This document shows, in pieces, positions 41,772 through 49,830 of a stretch of DNA of 64,000 nucleotides (positions are counted from its first letter, which is position 1; the number at the start of each line of letters is the position of its first letter). A program made the position numbers and the translations under genes. Location of the stretch: NCBI RefSeq assembly GCF_900101595.1, contig NZ_FMYY01000006.1:210362-274361 (forward strand), in the 5' to 3' direction. The notes under the pieces were generated by a model, which was given only the letters and a program-made list of their open reading frames with translations, did no database searches and was not told the DNA's origin. Source of the DNA: Paenibacillus sp. cl123 (GTDB lineage Bacteria > Bacillota > Bacilli > Paenibacillales > NBRC-103111).

Positions 41772-42266
41772 GTGGAGAAAGAGTTCCCGATTTTCCGGCA
41801 AGACATGGCGATCGAAGAAATACGTGAGGTGGCCAACCGTTACATCGATTCCGAGTGGAAGTCCTTGTACGAATCCATGTATGAACAATTGACGGCTGCT
41901 TTTGTTGAGATCGAAGACGCGGCCTATGGTCTTTATTTGGATCAGCTTATGCCGTTCATATTCGAACAGCTGGAAGATGCCGGTTTCAGCGCTATGGAAA
42001 AGCTTGAAGAGAATGATTTCGTTATCGCCAAGCGCTTGGTTTTCCGAAACTCCCTTGAAAAATGGGGTACGGAGGATAACAGATCGAGAATATTCTGGAA
42101 CGTAATCCATGACAAGCAAGGCAGCCCGATCGGCACCCTGCTCACGGAAATTCCCCACTCTCATCTAAAATTCGACATACCTTCAGCACCGGTCGTTTAC
42201 GCTCTCCGGGAGACAATTAAGGAGCAGGTGGTGCAGGGAATCCGGCGGATTAAGGAATCAAGCTGA
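41772..42266 (+). CDS. Hypothetical protein divergent from the double MerR gene
   Basis: 164 aa from a GTG at 41772, which has the strong site AAAAGGAGG nine bases upstream. Acidic, largely helical (IREVANRYIDSEWKSLYESMYEQL, FIFEQLEDAGFSAMEKLEE), then a beta-like segment (SRIFWNVIHDKQGSPIGTLLTEIP). No family recognised and no signal peptide. The divergent arrangement makes it a likely target of the MerR-type regulator. It is followed by a copy of the hairpin terminator family. Confidence 0.6.
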   Translation: MEKEFPIFRQDMAIEEIREVANRYIDSEWKSLYESMYEQLTAAFVEIEDAAYGLYLDQLMPFIFEQLEDAGFSAMEKLEENDFVIAKRLVFRNSLEKWGTEDNRSRIFWNVIHDKQGSPIGTLLTEIPHSHLKFDIPSAPVVYALRETIKEQVVQGIRRIKESS

Positions 42267-42338
42267 GTTTTGGAACCCCTTGCCTGATTCTGTGCTTAGC
42301 TAATGTGGTAAGGCCGCGGCCGCGTCTGACACGGATTA

Positions 42339-42392
42339 GAGGGCTGTATCAGCTTGCCGAGAGGCAGGCTGTTGCAGTCCTCTTTGTTTTTT
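42339..42392 (+). terminator. Hairpin terminator, repeat family copy 3
   Basis: GAGGGCTG (42339-42346) pairs with CAGTCCTC, and TGCC with GGCA around a GAGA loop, followed by TTTGTTTTTTCG. Similarity to copies 1 and 2 extends from about 42307 to 42412. Confidence 0.85.
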
Positions 42393-42566
42393 CGCTCAAC
42401 TGCTTGCACACAACAACACGGCGAAGCATCGGCAGAAACCACGGAACCAGCCACAGTGGGGCAGTTGAGACCGCATGAGCTGCCCATACGGGGGCTTTAT
42501 TTCCATTTTAATACCCTGTAGAATCATACCTAATCATGATGGAAATTTAGCAGGAGGGACAAATTC

Positions 42567-43430
42567 ATGAGAATTGTTGTCGCTGGAGCTACTGGAGCTG
42601 TCGGACGTTTGTTGCTCCCAAAATTAATTCGTGAAGGTCATGAAGTCATTGGAATGACGCACCACGAGAGTAAGAAAGCCGCCATCGAAAACGCGGGAGC
42701 AAAGGCATTGCTCTCTGACGTTTTTGACCGTGAGTCGCTGCGAACAGCATTGGAAGAATCCCGACCAGATGTTGTCATTCACCAATTGACTTCATTGAGC
42801 AGTCGCAATTTTTCGGAGAATACAAGGATACGCATTGAAGGCACGCAAAATCTAGTAGCTGCTGCCGTGGCCATTGGTGTTAAACGCATCATTGCACAGA
42901 GTATTTCTTGGGCGTATGAACCGGGGGAGGGAGCGGCAACAGAAGATGTGCCGTTACATGTGTCAGCCGCAGAGCCTCGAAAAACGACGATTGATGGCAT
43001 ACTGGCACTGGAGAAAGCGGTGACTGAACTACCGGAGCATGTCATTCTGCGCTATGGGATGTTCTACGGTCCAGGCACTTGGTATGCGCCTAATGGATTT
43101 ATAGCTGAACAAATTCGTCAAAGGCAGGTCCCGGCAACGGAGGGAATCACTTCTTTTCTTCATGTGGAGGATGCCGCTGAAGCAGCGCTTTTAGCCTTGC
43201 GATGGCCATCCGGTCCAGTGAACATCGTGGACGACGAACCGGCAAAAGGAGTAGACTGGCTGCCGGTTTTTGCACAATCGTTAGGAGCGCCTGGGCCGCA
43301 AACTGTTTCGAGCGGCAATGATTGGGAGCGAGGGGCATCGAACAGGAAGGCCCGTGAGGAATACGGCTGGAAGCCGCTGTACCCGACTTGGCGGAAAGGT
43401 TTTGCCGATAGTCTGCGATTGCCCAGCTAA
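42567..43430 (+). CDS. NAD-dependent epimerase/dehydratase family protein (extended SDR)
   Basis: 287 aa. The N-terminal MRIVVAGATGAVGRLLLPKL is a Rossmann NAD(P)-binding motif (GxxGxxG). VIHQLTSLSSR, EGTQNLVAAAVAIGVKRIIAQSI and LRYGMFYGPGTWYA follow the extended-SDR layout; however the usual Tyr-x3-Lys is not obvious, so catalysis is uncertain. CAGGAGGGACAAATTC precedes the ATG. Single-gene unit. Confidence 0.85.
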   Translation: MRIVVAGATGAVGRLLLPKLIREGHEVIGMTHHESKKAAIENAGAKALLSDVFDRESLRTALEESRPDVVIHQLTSLSSRNFSENTRIRIEGTQNLVAAAVAIGVKRIIAQSISWAYEPGEGAATEDVPLHVSAAEPRKTTIDGILALEKAVTELPEHVILRYGMFYGPGTWYAPNGFIAEQIRQRQVPATEGITSFLHVEDAAEAALLALRWPSGPVNIVDDEPAKGVDWLPVFAQSLGAPGPQTVSSGNDWERGASNRKAREEYGWKPLYPTWRKGFADSLRLPS

Positions 43431-43575
43431 CGGGGACGATAGTTCAGTTGTGGTTGCAAAATGTCTGAGATGGCCGTCGGCCTCGGTTTGAGCTCCACTG
43501 TACATCGGATACGGACAAAGTCCCATTGTACAGGGAGCTCTTGCTGGGCGATAAATCGGCGAGTGGGTTTAAGGG

Positions 43576-44328
43576 TTATAGCTTTCTTGCCTTGATTACA
43601 AAGGTTAGAGGGAGCATCTTTGCTTTTTTGGCAAAGCTGCCGCTGTTATCGTTCCATGATTGCATAATCTCATCATCGGGTTGCTCAATCATTTGCTCGA
43701 TAACAAATCCCGCTTTCGCCAGCGCATTCACATAAGTGGATAGCTTACGGTCCGATAATGTCAGCACGCCTTCTCCGGCTAAATCCAGAGGCACCGAATA
43801 CCAAGATTCATCAAAATAACATTTGTTGAAAACAAGCAGATTATTTTCGGCAACAACACATTTATGTATAGGATGAGACCAGCTGAAAATAAACACGCCG
43901 TCTTTTTTCAAGTAAGAAGCGATCCGGCGAAAAGTACCCTCAAGGTCGGTGGTCCAGCCTATGGCATAAATCGAATAAACAAAATCAAAATAATCCTCCG
44001 GTATGCCGCATTCTTCTTCCATGGGAGAACAAATCAAGTTTGCTGAAAGACCGCACGACGTCAGATGCTGCGCCGCCCTTTCGAGCTGTTTTTCTGATAT
44101 ATCGATCCCCCATAGCTCCGATGCTTTGCGTTCCCCCTGATACTGCAAGGACTGACCGTTTCCACATCCTATCTCCAACATCTTTTTCCCTGAGACATCA
44201 CCGAAAAGCTGGCATTTTTCTTCTGAGATAGATCCTCCATAATGAGGAAGCACAATCGCTCCTAAAAAGTCATTTCCTTTTGTGCTCCAATAGAAGCTGT
44301 TTGTTTGATGGATACTATCTGGGTTCAT
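43576..44328 (-). CDS. Class I SAM-dependent methyltransferase
   Basis: 250 aa. Motif I LEIGCGNGQSLQY binds S-adenosylmethionine; ELWGIDISEKQLERAA (acidic end of strand 2) and FDFVYSIYAIGWTTDLEGTFRRIASYLKKDG complete a Methyltransf_11-type fold. The substrate is unknown. It lies 45 nt from the GNAT gene in the same direction and may be co-transcribed. AT-richer than the chromosome background. Confidence 0.88.
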   Translation of the reverse strand: MNPDSIHQTNSFYWSTKGNDFLGAIVLPHYGGSISEEKCQLFGDVSGKKMLEIGCGNGQSLQYQGERKASELWGIDISEKQLERAAQHLTSCGLSANLICSPMEEECGIPEDYFDFVYSIYAIGWTTDLEGTFRRIASYLKKDGVFIFSWSHPIHKCVVAENNLLVFNKCYFDESWYSVPLDLAGEGVLTLSDRKLSTYVNALAKAGFVIEQMIEQPDDEIMQSWNDNSGSFAKKAKMLPLTFVIKARKL

Positions 44329-44373
44329 CTTTATTGAGCTCCTCTAATATAGGTGTTGTTGGGGAGGAAACGT

Positions 44374-44922
44374 TCACGACGACGGGTTCGTATAGTCTGA
44401 TTTCATCATTCCATAATATACGAGGTCTTCGAAGTTCTCCTGCTTTAGCACATGCTGCGGGAAAGTACCTTCGTATTTCATGCCGATTTTTATCATAACT
44501 TTATAGGATGCAGGATTTCTTGTCATGGCGGCAGCTTGAATACGATTCAATCCTAAATCTTCAAATCCAAATTGAACAATCCGTTTGGCAGCTTCTGTTG
44601 CATACCCTTGCCCCCAGAAAGGTTTCCCGATCCAATATGCAAGCTCAGCACGTTTATGTTTGAGAGAAACCCCCATACTCATATTTCCAATCAATGCCCC
44701 ATCTTCTTTTTTTACGATGGCAAAAGCATAGTTTTCCCCTTTTTCAATAGATTGGCGTACCGCTTCAATCCACTTTTCAGCTACTCCGTCTGGATAGGGA
44801 TAGGGAATGGAGAGGGTTGTACTTGCTACTTCTTCAGAGCCGGCTAATAGTTGAACCATTTTTGCATCGGTTAATTCAAAAGGTCGAAGAGTTAGACGAT
44901 TGGTTTCAAAGGTGAGCGTCAT
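44374..44922 (-). CDS. GNAT N-acetyltransferase, RimJ/RimL-like
   Basis: 182 aa. TNRLTLRPFELTDA is the typical N terminus of the RimJ/RimL group; AELAYWIGKPFWGQGYATEAAKRIV contains the acetyl-CoA loop (GQGYAT), and NRIQAAAMTRNPASYKVMIKIGM the C-terminal strand. The ribosome site AAGGAGGATGGCAGTAT precedes the ATG. Acceptor unknown. Confidence 0.9.
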   Translation of the reverse strand: MTLTFETNRLTLRPFELTDAKMVQLLAGSEEVASTTLSIPYPYPDGVAEKWIEAVRQSIEKGENYAFAIVKKEDGALIGNMSMGVSLKHKRAELAYWIGKPFWGQGYATEAAKRIVQFGFEDLGLNRIQAAAMTRNPASYKVMIKIGMKYEGTFPQHVLKQENFEDLVYYGMMKSDYTNPSS

Positions 44923-44948
44923 ATACTGCCATCCTCCTTAAACGTATA

Positions 44949-44978
44949 GGGAGCTTCCCGGCGACGGGAGGCTCCCCT
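44949..44978 (-). terminator. Probable terminator of the metallo-hydrolase gene
   Basis: GGGAGCTTCCCG (44949-44960) pairs with CGGGAGGCTCCC (44965-44976) around GCGA. It lies just past the stop of the minus-strand gene at 44997; the following minus-strand stretch is only modestly T-rich. Confidence 0.55.
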
Positions 44979-44996
44979 TGTGGCGCATGCAGGTTG

Positions 44997-45698
44997 TTAC
45001 TCCGCCCCGATCGTCAGTGACTCCCCTGGACGCAGCACACGCCCTTGCATTCCCCGTTCAGCCAGCTGCCTTACAAATGCTTCCGCATCCTGCCGTATAA
45101 CCCCAAACGTATCGTAGTGTACGGGGATAGTTAAGCGGGCGCCGTACCATTCGGCTGCTTGCAGCGCATCGTCCGGTCCCATCGTATAACGGTCGCCGAT
45201 CGGAATAAAGGCGACATCGATGGGAGCATGGCGTTCGCCGATCAGCTTCATATCGCTGAACAGGCACGTATCTCCGGCATGAAGGACGGTGAAGCCGCCC
45301 GCTGTGACGATATAGCCGCCGGGCATGCCGCCATAGACAATGCGCTTCTCATCGTCCACAATGATGCCGGAGCTGTGGAACGCCTGGATCATCTTGGCCT
45401 TCGCAAACCCCAGATCAACGGTTCCGCCCATGTTCATGTCGATTGTGCGCACGCCCTGCCAGGACATGTAGGCAGCCAGCTCAAAGGTGGCGACAACCGG
45501 CGCATCGTTGGCTTTGGCGATCAGATCGGCATCGGTAATGTGATCCGCATGCGCATGCGTCAGCAGCACCGCGTTCGTGCGAATGTCCTCGGGCGCCGTC
45601 ACCGCCAGCTCGTTTCCTCTCAGAAACGGGTCGATAATCAGCGATTGCCCGCCTGAAGCAATCTGTACGCAGGAATGTCCGTGATAGGTTAGCTGCAT
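44997..45698 (-). CDS. Metal-dependent hydrolase, UPF0173 (YtkL-like metallo-beta-lactamase fold)
   Basis: 233 aa from the ATG at 45698 (GAAGGAGGAATATTC upstream; 13 extra open codons are discarded). Metal ligands are visible in YHGHSC, LTHAHADHITD (HxHxDH), FHSSG, HAGDTCLFSDM and PVHYDTF. Family members are metallo-beta-lactamase-fold hydrolases of unknown substrate. Length is normal for the family. No operon partner. Confidence 0.9.
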   Translation of the reverse strand: MQLTYHGHSCVQIASGGQSLIIDPFLRGNELAVTAPEDIRTNAVLLTHAHADHITDADLIAKANDAPVVATFELAAYMSWQGVRTIDMNMGGTVDLGFAKAKMIQAFHSSGIIVDDEKRIVYGGMPGGYIVTAGGFTVLHAGDTCLFSDMKLIGERHAPIDVAFIPIGDRYTMGPDDALQAAEWYGARLTIPVHYDTFGVIRQDAEAFVRQLAERGMQGRVLRPGESLTIGAE

Positions 45699-45970
45699 GA
45701 ATATTCCTCCTTCACGAGTGTGATTGTGTAGGTACAACCTATTTTATTGTAGCCGTATTTCCAGCCAATTCCTACTCCCCCTGCTGAACAAGTTGGACCG
45801 TCCTTCCTCTTCACAAAACTTGCGCATCTAATCTGCTCTTCTTTTAGCAATAAACGCAACAAATAATCTAAACTATCCGTCCATAGGGTATGGGATTATT
45901 TGGGCCCATTTAGTATAGTTTGGACAAAGCTGTGCTGAGAAAGATGATAGGTGATAAAGGAGAGGTCGAC

Positions 45971-46483
45971 GTGCCGGCATATGAAAGTAAGAAGGCTCTT
46001 GCAGATGAAATAATGAGAACATATTTGTTACTGGATCAAGAGTTTGACGGGATTCCCATAGATAAAGAAGAGTATCGAACTGCAGAAGTCGACCGGACTC
46101 CTCGAGAAATGATTGCCTACCAGTTAGGATGGCTTAACTTGTTATTAGGCTGGGAACGCGATGAAAAAGCGGGAAAAGAAGTGATTACCCCATCTCCAGC
46201 TTACAAGTGGAATGAGCTAGGACTATTGTATAAGCATTTTTACGACACCTACGCAGGTCTTCCCCTAAATGAACTACGCCCCTTATTAAAACGGCGGGTG
46301 CTAGAGATTTGTGAATGGATCGAAGTGCTTGAAGAGGAGGATTTATTCGTTGCAGGAAGACGAAAGTGGACTGTAACCAGCGCAAATTGGCCTATGAGCA
46401 AATGGATTCATATTAATTCTGTCGCACCCTTCAAAAGCTTTCGGACGAAAATCAGAAAATGGAAAAGGATCGTAGGCTTATAG
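45971..46483 (+). CDS. ClbS/DfsB family four-helix bundle protein
   Basis: 170 aa from a GTG at 45971 behind GATAAAGGAGAGG. PAYESKKALADEIMRTYLLLDQEF, MIAYQLGWLNLLLGWERDE and the C-terminal NWPMSKWIHINSVAPFKSFRTKIRKWK are signatures of the DinB-like ClbS/DfsB group. ClbS protects colibactin producers by hydrolysing the toxin's cyclopropane; most relatives have no known substrate. Full length. Followed in the same frame by the decayed DinB/mazEF remnant. Confidence 0.85.
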   Translation: MPAYESKKALADEIMRTYLLLDQEFDGIPIDKEEYRTAEVDRTPREMIAYQLGWLNLLLGWERDEKAGKEVITPSPAYKWNELGLLYKHFYDTYAGLPLNELRPLLKRRVLEICEWIEVLEEEDLFVAGRRKWTVTSANWPMSKWIHINSVAPFKSFRTKIRKWKRIVGL

Positions 46484-46891
46484 CCAAACCGGTATCTGAT
46501 AACAAACGCCATTCCTTCGGCACAACAAGACAATACAATCGTATTTCCGGACTTTGACTCATTTAATGCTCGGGCCTATGAATATGCCAAATCCGGAGTA
46601 AGTAAAAATCAGATGCTAGACTTATTCTGCGCTACCCGCATGGAACTAATTGATTTGCTGCTAGAAGCCGGTGAAGATGCGATCAGGAAGCATGTAACCG
46701 TAAACGGAGTTAAGCTGTGTCCTCATACGGGAACGCCATACTCGGTGTTGTATATCATTCAAGAGTTTATCGAACATGATAATCATCATAAGGCTCAGAG
46801 CCAGCATTTTCTAAAATTGCGGGCACAATGCAAAGCCGGCGCGGTGCACGAAGAAGTTTTCAACGAGCCGGCAGGGGATGAGATTTTTTAA
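46484..46891 (+). pseudogene. Chimeric remnant: DinB-like fragment joined to a MazE-like antitoxin tail
   Basis: The frame right after the ClbS stop reads ITNAIPSAQQDN, then VFPDFDSFNARAYEYAKSG, RMELIDLLLEAGEDA and IIQEFIEHDNHHKAQ, the middle and C-terminal part of a DinB/YfiT-type protein without its N terminus. The last ~16 residues (HEEVFNEPAGDEIF) resemble instead the end of MazE-family antitoxins (H-x-EV-x3-P-x-G-x-E-[IW]). The stop overlaps the start of the mazF remnant by one base, as mazE stops often do. A deletion joining the two genes is the simplest reading. An ATG at 46613 could still give a 92-aa product. Confidence 0.6.
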
Positions 46892-47247
46892 TGACGATTA
46901 CCGGAACGGTTCAACGAGGAAGTATTGTATGGATGCGGCCGCATTCTCAAGCAGGGCATAAGCAGTCCGGCTAGGGTCCGGCCATTGTGCTCTCGGATGG
47001 AATGGTTGATCTAGGCAACTCCTCATTTGCCTTCGTTGTCCCAATAACAAACCAGTCGAAGGGATATCCCTTCGAGGTGGCTATACCTTCTGGCAGAATT
47101 CAGGCTGAGTTAACTGGAGTAGTGTTGACTGATCAGGGAAAATCACTCGATTTGCATGCAAGGGATGCCGAAGTTGTTGGTCAAGAAGACCCGGCATCTA
47201 CTTTCTTTATGCATATTATCACTAATGTTCGTTCTATTCTTGCTTAG
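46891..47247 (+). pseudogene. mazF: MazF/PemK-type toxin with one in-frame nonsense codon
   Basis: 118 codons. Before the stop: VQRGSIVWMRPHSQAGHKQSG; after it: GPAIVLSDGMVDLG, AFVVPITNQSKGYPFEVAIPSG, GVVLTDQGKSLDLHARDAE, the full MazF/PemK fold including the conserved RG...QAGH, PAIVLS, TNQ.KGYPFEV and DQ.KSLD segments. Codon 28 is TAG (46972-46974) where relatives have a basic residue before RPA. Everything else is open, so inactivation appears recent and by a single base change; suppression or a sequencing error must be excluded. MazF is a sequence-specific mRNA endonuclease. Confidence 0.8.
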
Positions 47248-47325
47248 GTCTGCGAATGACAGCAGACTTAAGGCAAGATACAGCGCAAGGGACTTTGTGA
47301 GAGGGCGAGAAGACGCGGGAATCGA

Positions 47326-47354
47326 TTGACAGGATGTAGGGTCGCTTATATAAT
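47326..47354 (+). promoter_or_regulatory. Consensus sigma-A promoter of the osmC-type gene
   Basis: TTGACA at 47326-47331 and TATAAT at 47349-47354 with a 17-nt spacer: a full consensus match. Transcription would start near 47361, about 60 nt before the start codon. Confidence 0.85.
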
Positions 47355-47419
47355 ACCTATAATACATATTAAATAAGTCGGATTTAGTTGTGTGTCCGAT
47401 TCCCAAAGGAGAGCGTACA

Positions 47420-47866
47420 ATGCCCAATGTTCACACCTTTAAAGCAACAGCGCATTTGCAAGACGGAGTGAAGGTTAAAACAACCGCCCGAAATTTTGAA
47501 TTGATCATCGATGAGCCCAAAAGCTTGGGAGGCACGGATACGGGTATGAATCCGGTCGAAGCTCTGCTTGCCTCGTTGGGAGCATGCCAATCTATCGTTG
47601 CCAGAGTTTATGCGCCCAAGTTTGATGTGAAGCTCGATGATTTTCGCGTGGAGGTTGAGGGCGATATTGATCTTGACGGATTTTTCAACAAATCCTCGGT
47701 TCGCCCGGGCTACTCCGACATCCGATATACGTTCCGGATCAAAACCGATTCGCCCAAAGAGAAGGTTGATGAATTTATACACTTCTTGGAGAGCAAGTGC
47801 CCGGTTGGAGATACGATCGCAAACCTGGTAAATCTTAAATTAGAGAATGTCATTATCGAAAAATAA
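47420..47866 (+). CDS. OsmC family peroxiredoxin-like protein
   Basis: 148 aa from the ATG at 47420 (CAAAGGAGAGCGTACA upstream). GMNPVEALLASLGACQSIVAR carries the first conserved Cys, and LESKCPVGDTIANL the second; these form the peroxidatic pair in Ohr/OsmC proteins, which reduce organic hydroperoxides. It belongs to the YhfA-like branch by pattern rather than Ohr. A perfect promoter suggests strong basal expression. It converges with the serine hydrolase gene, whose end is 3 nt away. Confidence 0.88.
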   Translation: MPNVHTFKATAHLQDGVKVKTTARNFELIIDEPKSLGGTDTGMNPVEALLASLGACQSIVARVYAPKFDVKLDDFRVEVEGDIDLDGFFNKSSVRPGYSDIRYTFRIKTDSPKEKVDEFIHFLESKCPVGDTIANLVNLKLENVIIEK

Positions 47867-47868
47867 AT

Positions 47869-48885
47869 TTAAGTCTGTTGACGCCCTCTACCTGTCAGCG
47901 CGGCCATGACATCGTATGCGATTCGGTCGGGAGTGTCTTGAATAAGGCTGTTGCGGTAATTGGACAATACGACGACGCCAGCCTGAGCGCTCTTATCCAT
48001 CCCCATAAAGCTGGAGAAGCCGGTTGTAGCGCCATTGTGACAGAGCATCTCCTTGTCCATCATCCAGCCTAATCCGGAGGATAGCTTATTCGTGATTTTA
48101 ACGTGCGGCACATGCGTCATGGCGAATGCCGATCCTTCTTGAGCCGTCATATGGGCGGACAGAAAGCGGAGCTGGTCCGATACCGTCGAACGAATGGCGC
48201 CAGCGCCCTGAAAGTCGCTCATCGCCAGCGGCCCGACAGGTATACCTTTGCTGGTGTGGCCTTGAATGACCCGATCCGGATTGACGTTCGTTAAGGCGAT
48301 GAACGTATCCTGCATACGGAGCGGCTTTGCAATAAGCCGGTCCAGCAATTCCGCGTAAGAAGTCCGGTGATGCCAAGCCATAAGCTGTCCAAGCAGCCCC
48401 ATGCCGACGTTGGAATAGCGGAATTTTCCTTTCCCGATGGCGGTTGTTCGATTGATCAACTGTCTGAGCTCCTCCAAGGAATATTGACAATAGGGGTCTC
48501 GCTGGACGTTCTGCGAGCATGCAATTTTTATATCGCGAAGCGCACGGTAGGAGGGCAAGCCGGACGTATGCGTTGCCAATTGCTTAAGGGTAATCGGACA
48601 ATCGCTTCGGATATCCTGCCAGTAGTGTGCAATCGGATCTTCCAAGGCCATTGATCGCTGGTGAATGAGATTCGCCAGCAAGCTCGTGGTAAACAATTTG
48701 GAGATGGACCCGATCTCGTAAATAACGTCCTTGGATTGAACCTTGGTTTGAATGGGGTTTTCACCAAAAGCGAAAATATGCGTTTGTCCATGGTCGAGAA
48801 CCCCGATCGTCAGTAAAGCTCCCGGCTTTTTGCGCACGTAAGATGAAGCGATGTCTCCGATACGTTCCTCTATTGCCAAATTCAT
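47869..48885 (-). CDS. Serine hydrolase, class C beta-lactamase-like
   Basis: 338 aa. The Ser-x-x-Lys motif is SISKLF (near 59-64), the Tyr-x-Asn motif YSNVGMG, and the third motif HNGATTG, as in penicillin-binding-protein-like esterases. No signal peptide is visible, so it is probably cytoplasmic and not a secreted beta-lactamase. Its start overlaps the MarR gene by 4 nt (ATGA), so translation is coupled and the MarR protein probably controls it. Confidence 0.88.
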   Translation of the reverse strand: MNLAIEERIGDIASSYVRKKPGALLTIGVLDHGQTHIFAFGENPIQTKVQSKDVIYEIGSISKLFTTSLLANLIHQRSMALEDPIAHYWQDIRSDCPITLKQLATHTSGLPSYRALRDIKIACSQNVQRDPYCQYSLEELRQLINRTTAIGKGKFRYSNVGMGLLGQLMAWHHRTSYAELLDRLIAKPLRMQDTFIALTNVNPDRVIQGHTSKGIPVGPLAMSDFQGAGAIRSTVSDQLRFLSAHMTAQEGSAFAMTHVPHVKITNKLSSGLGWMMDKEMLCHNGATTGFSSFMGMDKSAQAGVVVLSNYRNSLIQDTPDRIAYDVMAALTGRGRQQT

Positions 48886-49346
48886 ATATCTCCCCCCGAG
48901 CCTGCTTGAACAGCGGATGCCGCGATAATGCCTTCGAATTTTTCCAGAATGGCCTTCAGCTGGTTTAACTCCTTGATTGACAGCTTTGAATAATATTTCT
49001 CAATAATGGCCATCTCGACGGCTTCCACCTTGCTGAAATATTGCTCCGCCTCATGGGTTAGCTTCAGGTGAACCTCCCGGCGGTTTTGTTTGTTCATGCT
49101 GCGGGTAATCATGCTTTTCTTTTCAAGCGTACTCAAAACTTGACTGACCGCGCTTGGCGTAATGCCAAGGCGCTGTGCGATTTCACCCGCATGAATGGAG
49201 TCGTTATCCCGGATAAGGTTGAGCACGATTACTTGTTTGTCCGTCAAATTTTCTTCGATCAGTTGATCGAATTCGCATCGGAGCATCACGTTAATGTTGT
49301 AGTCAACTTGATTAATTTCCTTGATCAGTTGAACCAAATCATTCAT
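48882..49346 (-). CDS. MarR family transcriptional regulator
   Basis: 154 aa. LTDKQVIVLNLIRDND, AGEIAQRLGITPSAVSQVLSTLEKKSMITR and NRREVHLKLTHEAEQ form the winged helix and wing of a MarR dimer. It heads an operon with the serine hydrolase. A good promoter lies directly upstream, and AT-rich partial palindromes around 49350-49390 are likely operator sites. Ligand unknown. Confidence 0.92.
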   Translation of the reverse strand: MNDLVQLIKEINQVDYNINVMLRCEFDQLIEENLTDKQVIVLNLIRDNDSIHAGEIAQRLGITPSAVSQVLSTLEKKSMITRSMNKQNRREVHLKLTHEAEQYFSKVEAVEMAIIEKYYSKLSIKELNQLKAILEKFEGIIAASAVQAGSGGDI

Positions 49347-49376
49347 TTAAGTCACCTTCACTATTTAGTTGGCTTA

Positions 49377-49405
49377 ATAATAAAATATGACGGATCACAT
49401 GTCAA
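49377..49405 (-). promoter_or_regulatory. Promoter of the marR / serine hydrolase operon
   Basis: On the minus strand TTGACA (49405-49400) and TATTAT (49382-49377) are separated by 17 nt. A plus-strand TTGACA at 49429-49434 with a weak TACCAT at 49453 lies next to it and may drive the hydrolase leader. Confidence 0.75.
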
Positions 49406-49459
49406 TTCTATGGTCATTCCGTTAAGGATTGACATAAGATTTCTCCATATGCTACCATT

Positions 49460-49774
49460 ACCTCAACTGTTAAGAACGGAGGGGTTACGTGTGTTAAACT
49501 AATTCTTCGAAATGCTTGCACAAGAGATGAATAGTGATTTAAGGCTATTTGGCGTGCAACGTAATCGAAGAATGGTTTGCCTTCACGGAAACCCGATTTA
49601 GGTCATATACGATGGAGAGAACAGCTGGTTCTAGCTCTAGTTCTATGTCGTATAGGCTAAATTTGAGGAAAATGTCATGAACCTTCTATGATCTGCCCGG
49701 CGTCTGGCTAGCAAGTCTATCCCGGGGCAATGATCGTATTCCGTTCATTTCAATTCTTATTCGATTACGGTAAG
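49460..49774 (+). other. Structured leader region before the alpha/beta hydrolase gene
   Basis: No gene is supported in this stretch. It contains two long-range inverted repeats: ATTCTTCGA (about 49501) with TCGAAGAAT (about 49566), with an inner TTGCAC/GTGCAA pair; and ATACGA (about 49607) with TCGTAT (about 49649), enclosing AGAAC/GTTCT. Together with the terminator just downstream it could be an attenuated leader or a small RNA. Confidence 0.35.
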
Positions 49775-49800
49775 CACAGGCCAACAGCCTGTGTTTTTTT
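49775..49800 (+). terminator. Strong terminator just before the alpha/beta hydrolase ribosome site
   Basis: CACAGGC (49775-49781) pairs with GCCTGTG (49787-49793) around CAACA and is followed by seven T. Its 3' end is only 18 nt from the ribosome site of the next gene. Confidence 0.85.
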
Positions 49801-49830
49801 GTATTATATACCCATTTGGAGGGAATTTAC

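Noticed and set aside
47869..48885. Secreted class C beta-lactamase
   Set aside because: Active-site motifs fit the fold, but there is no signal peptide and the MarR coupling points to a general serine hydrolase.
49460..49800. T-box leader
   Set aside because: No T-box sequence (GGGTGG-ACCGCG type) precedes the terminator, and the downstream gene is not an amino-acid gene.
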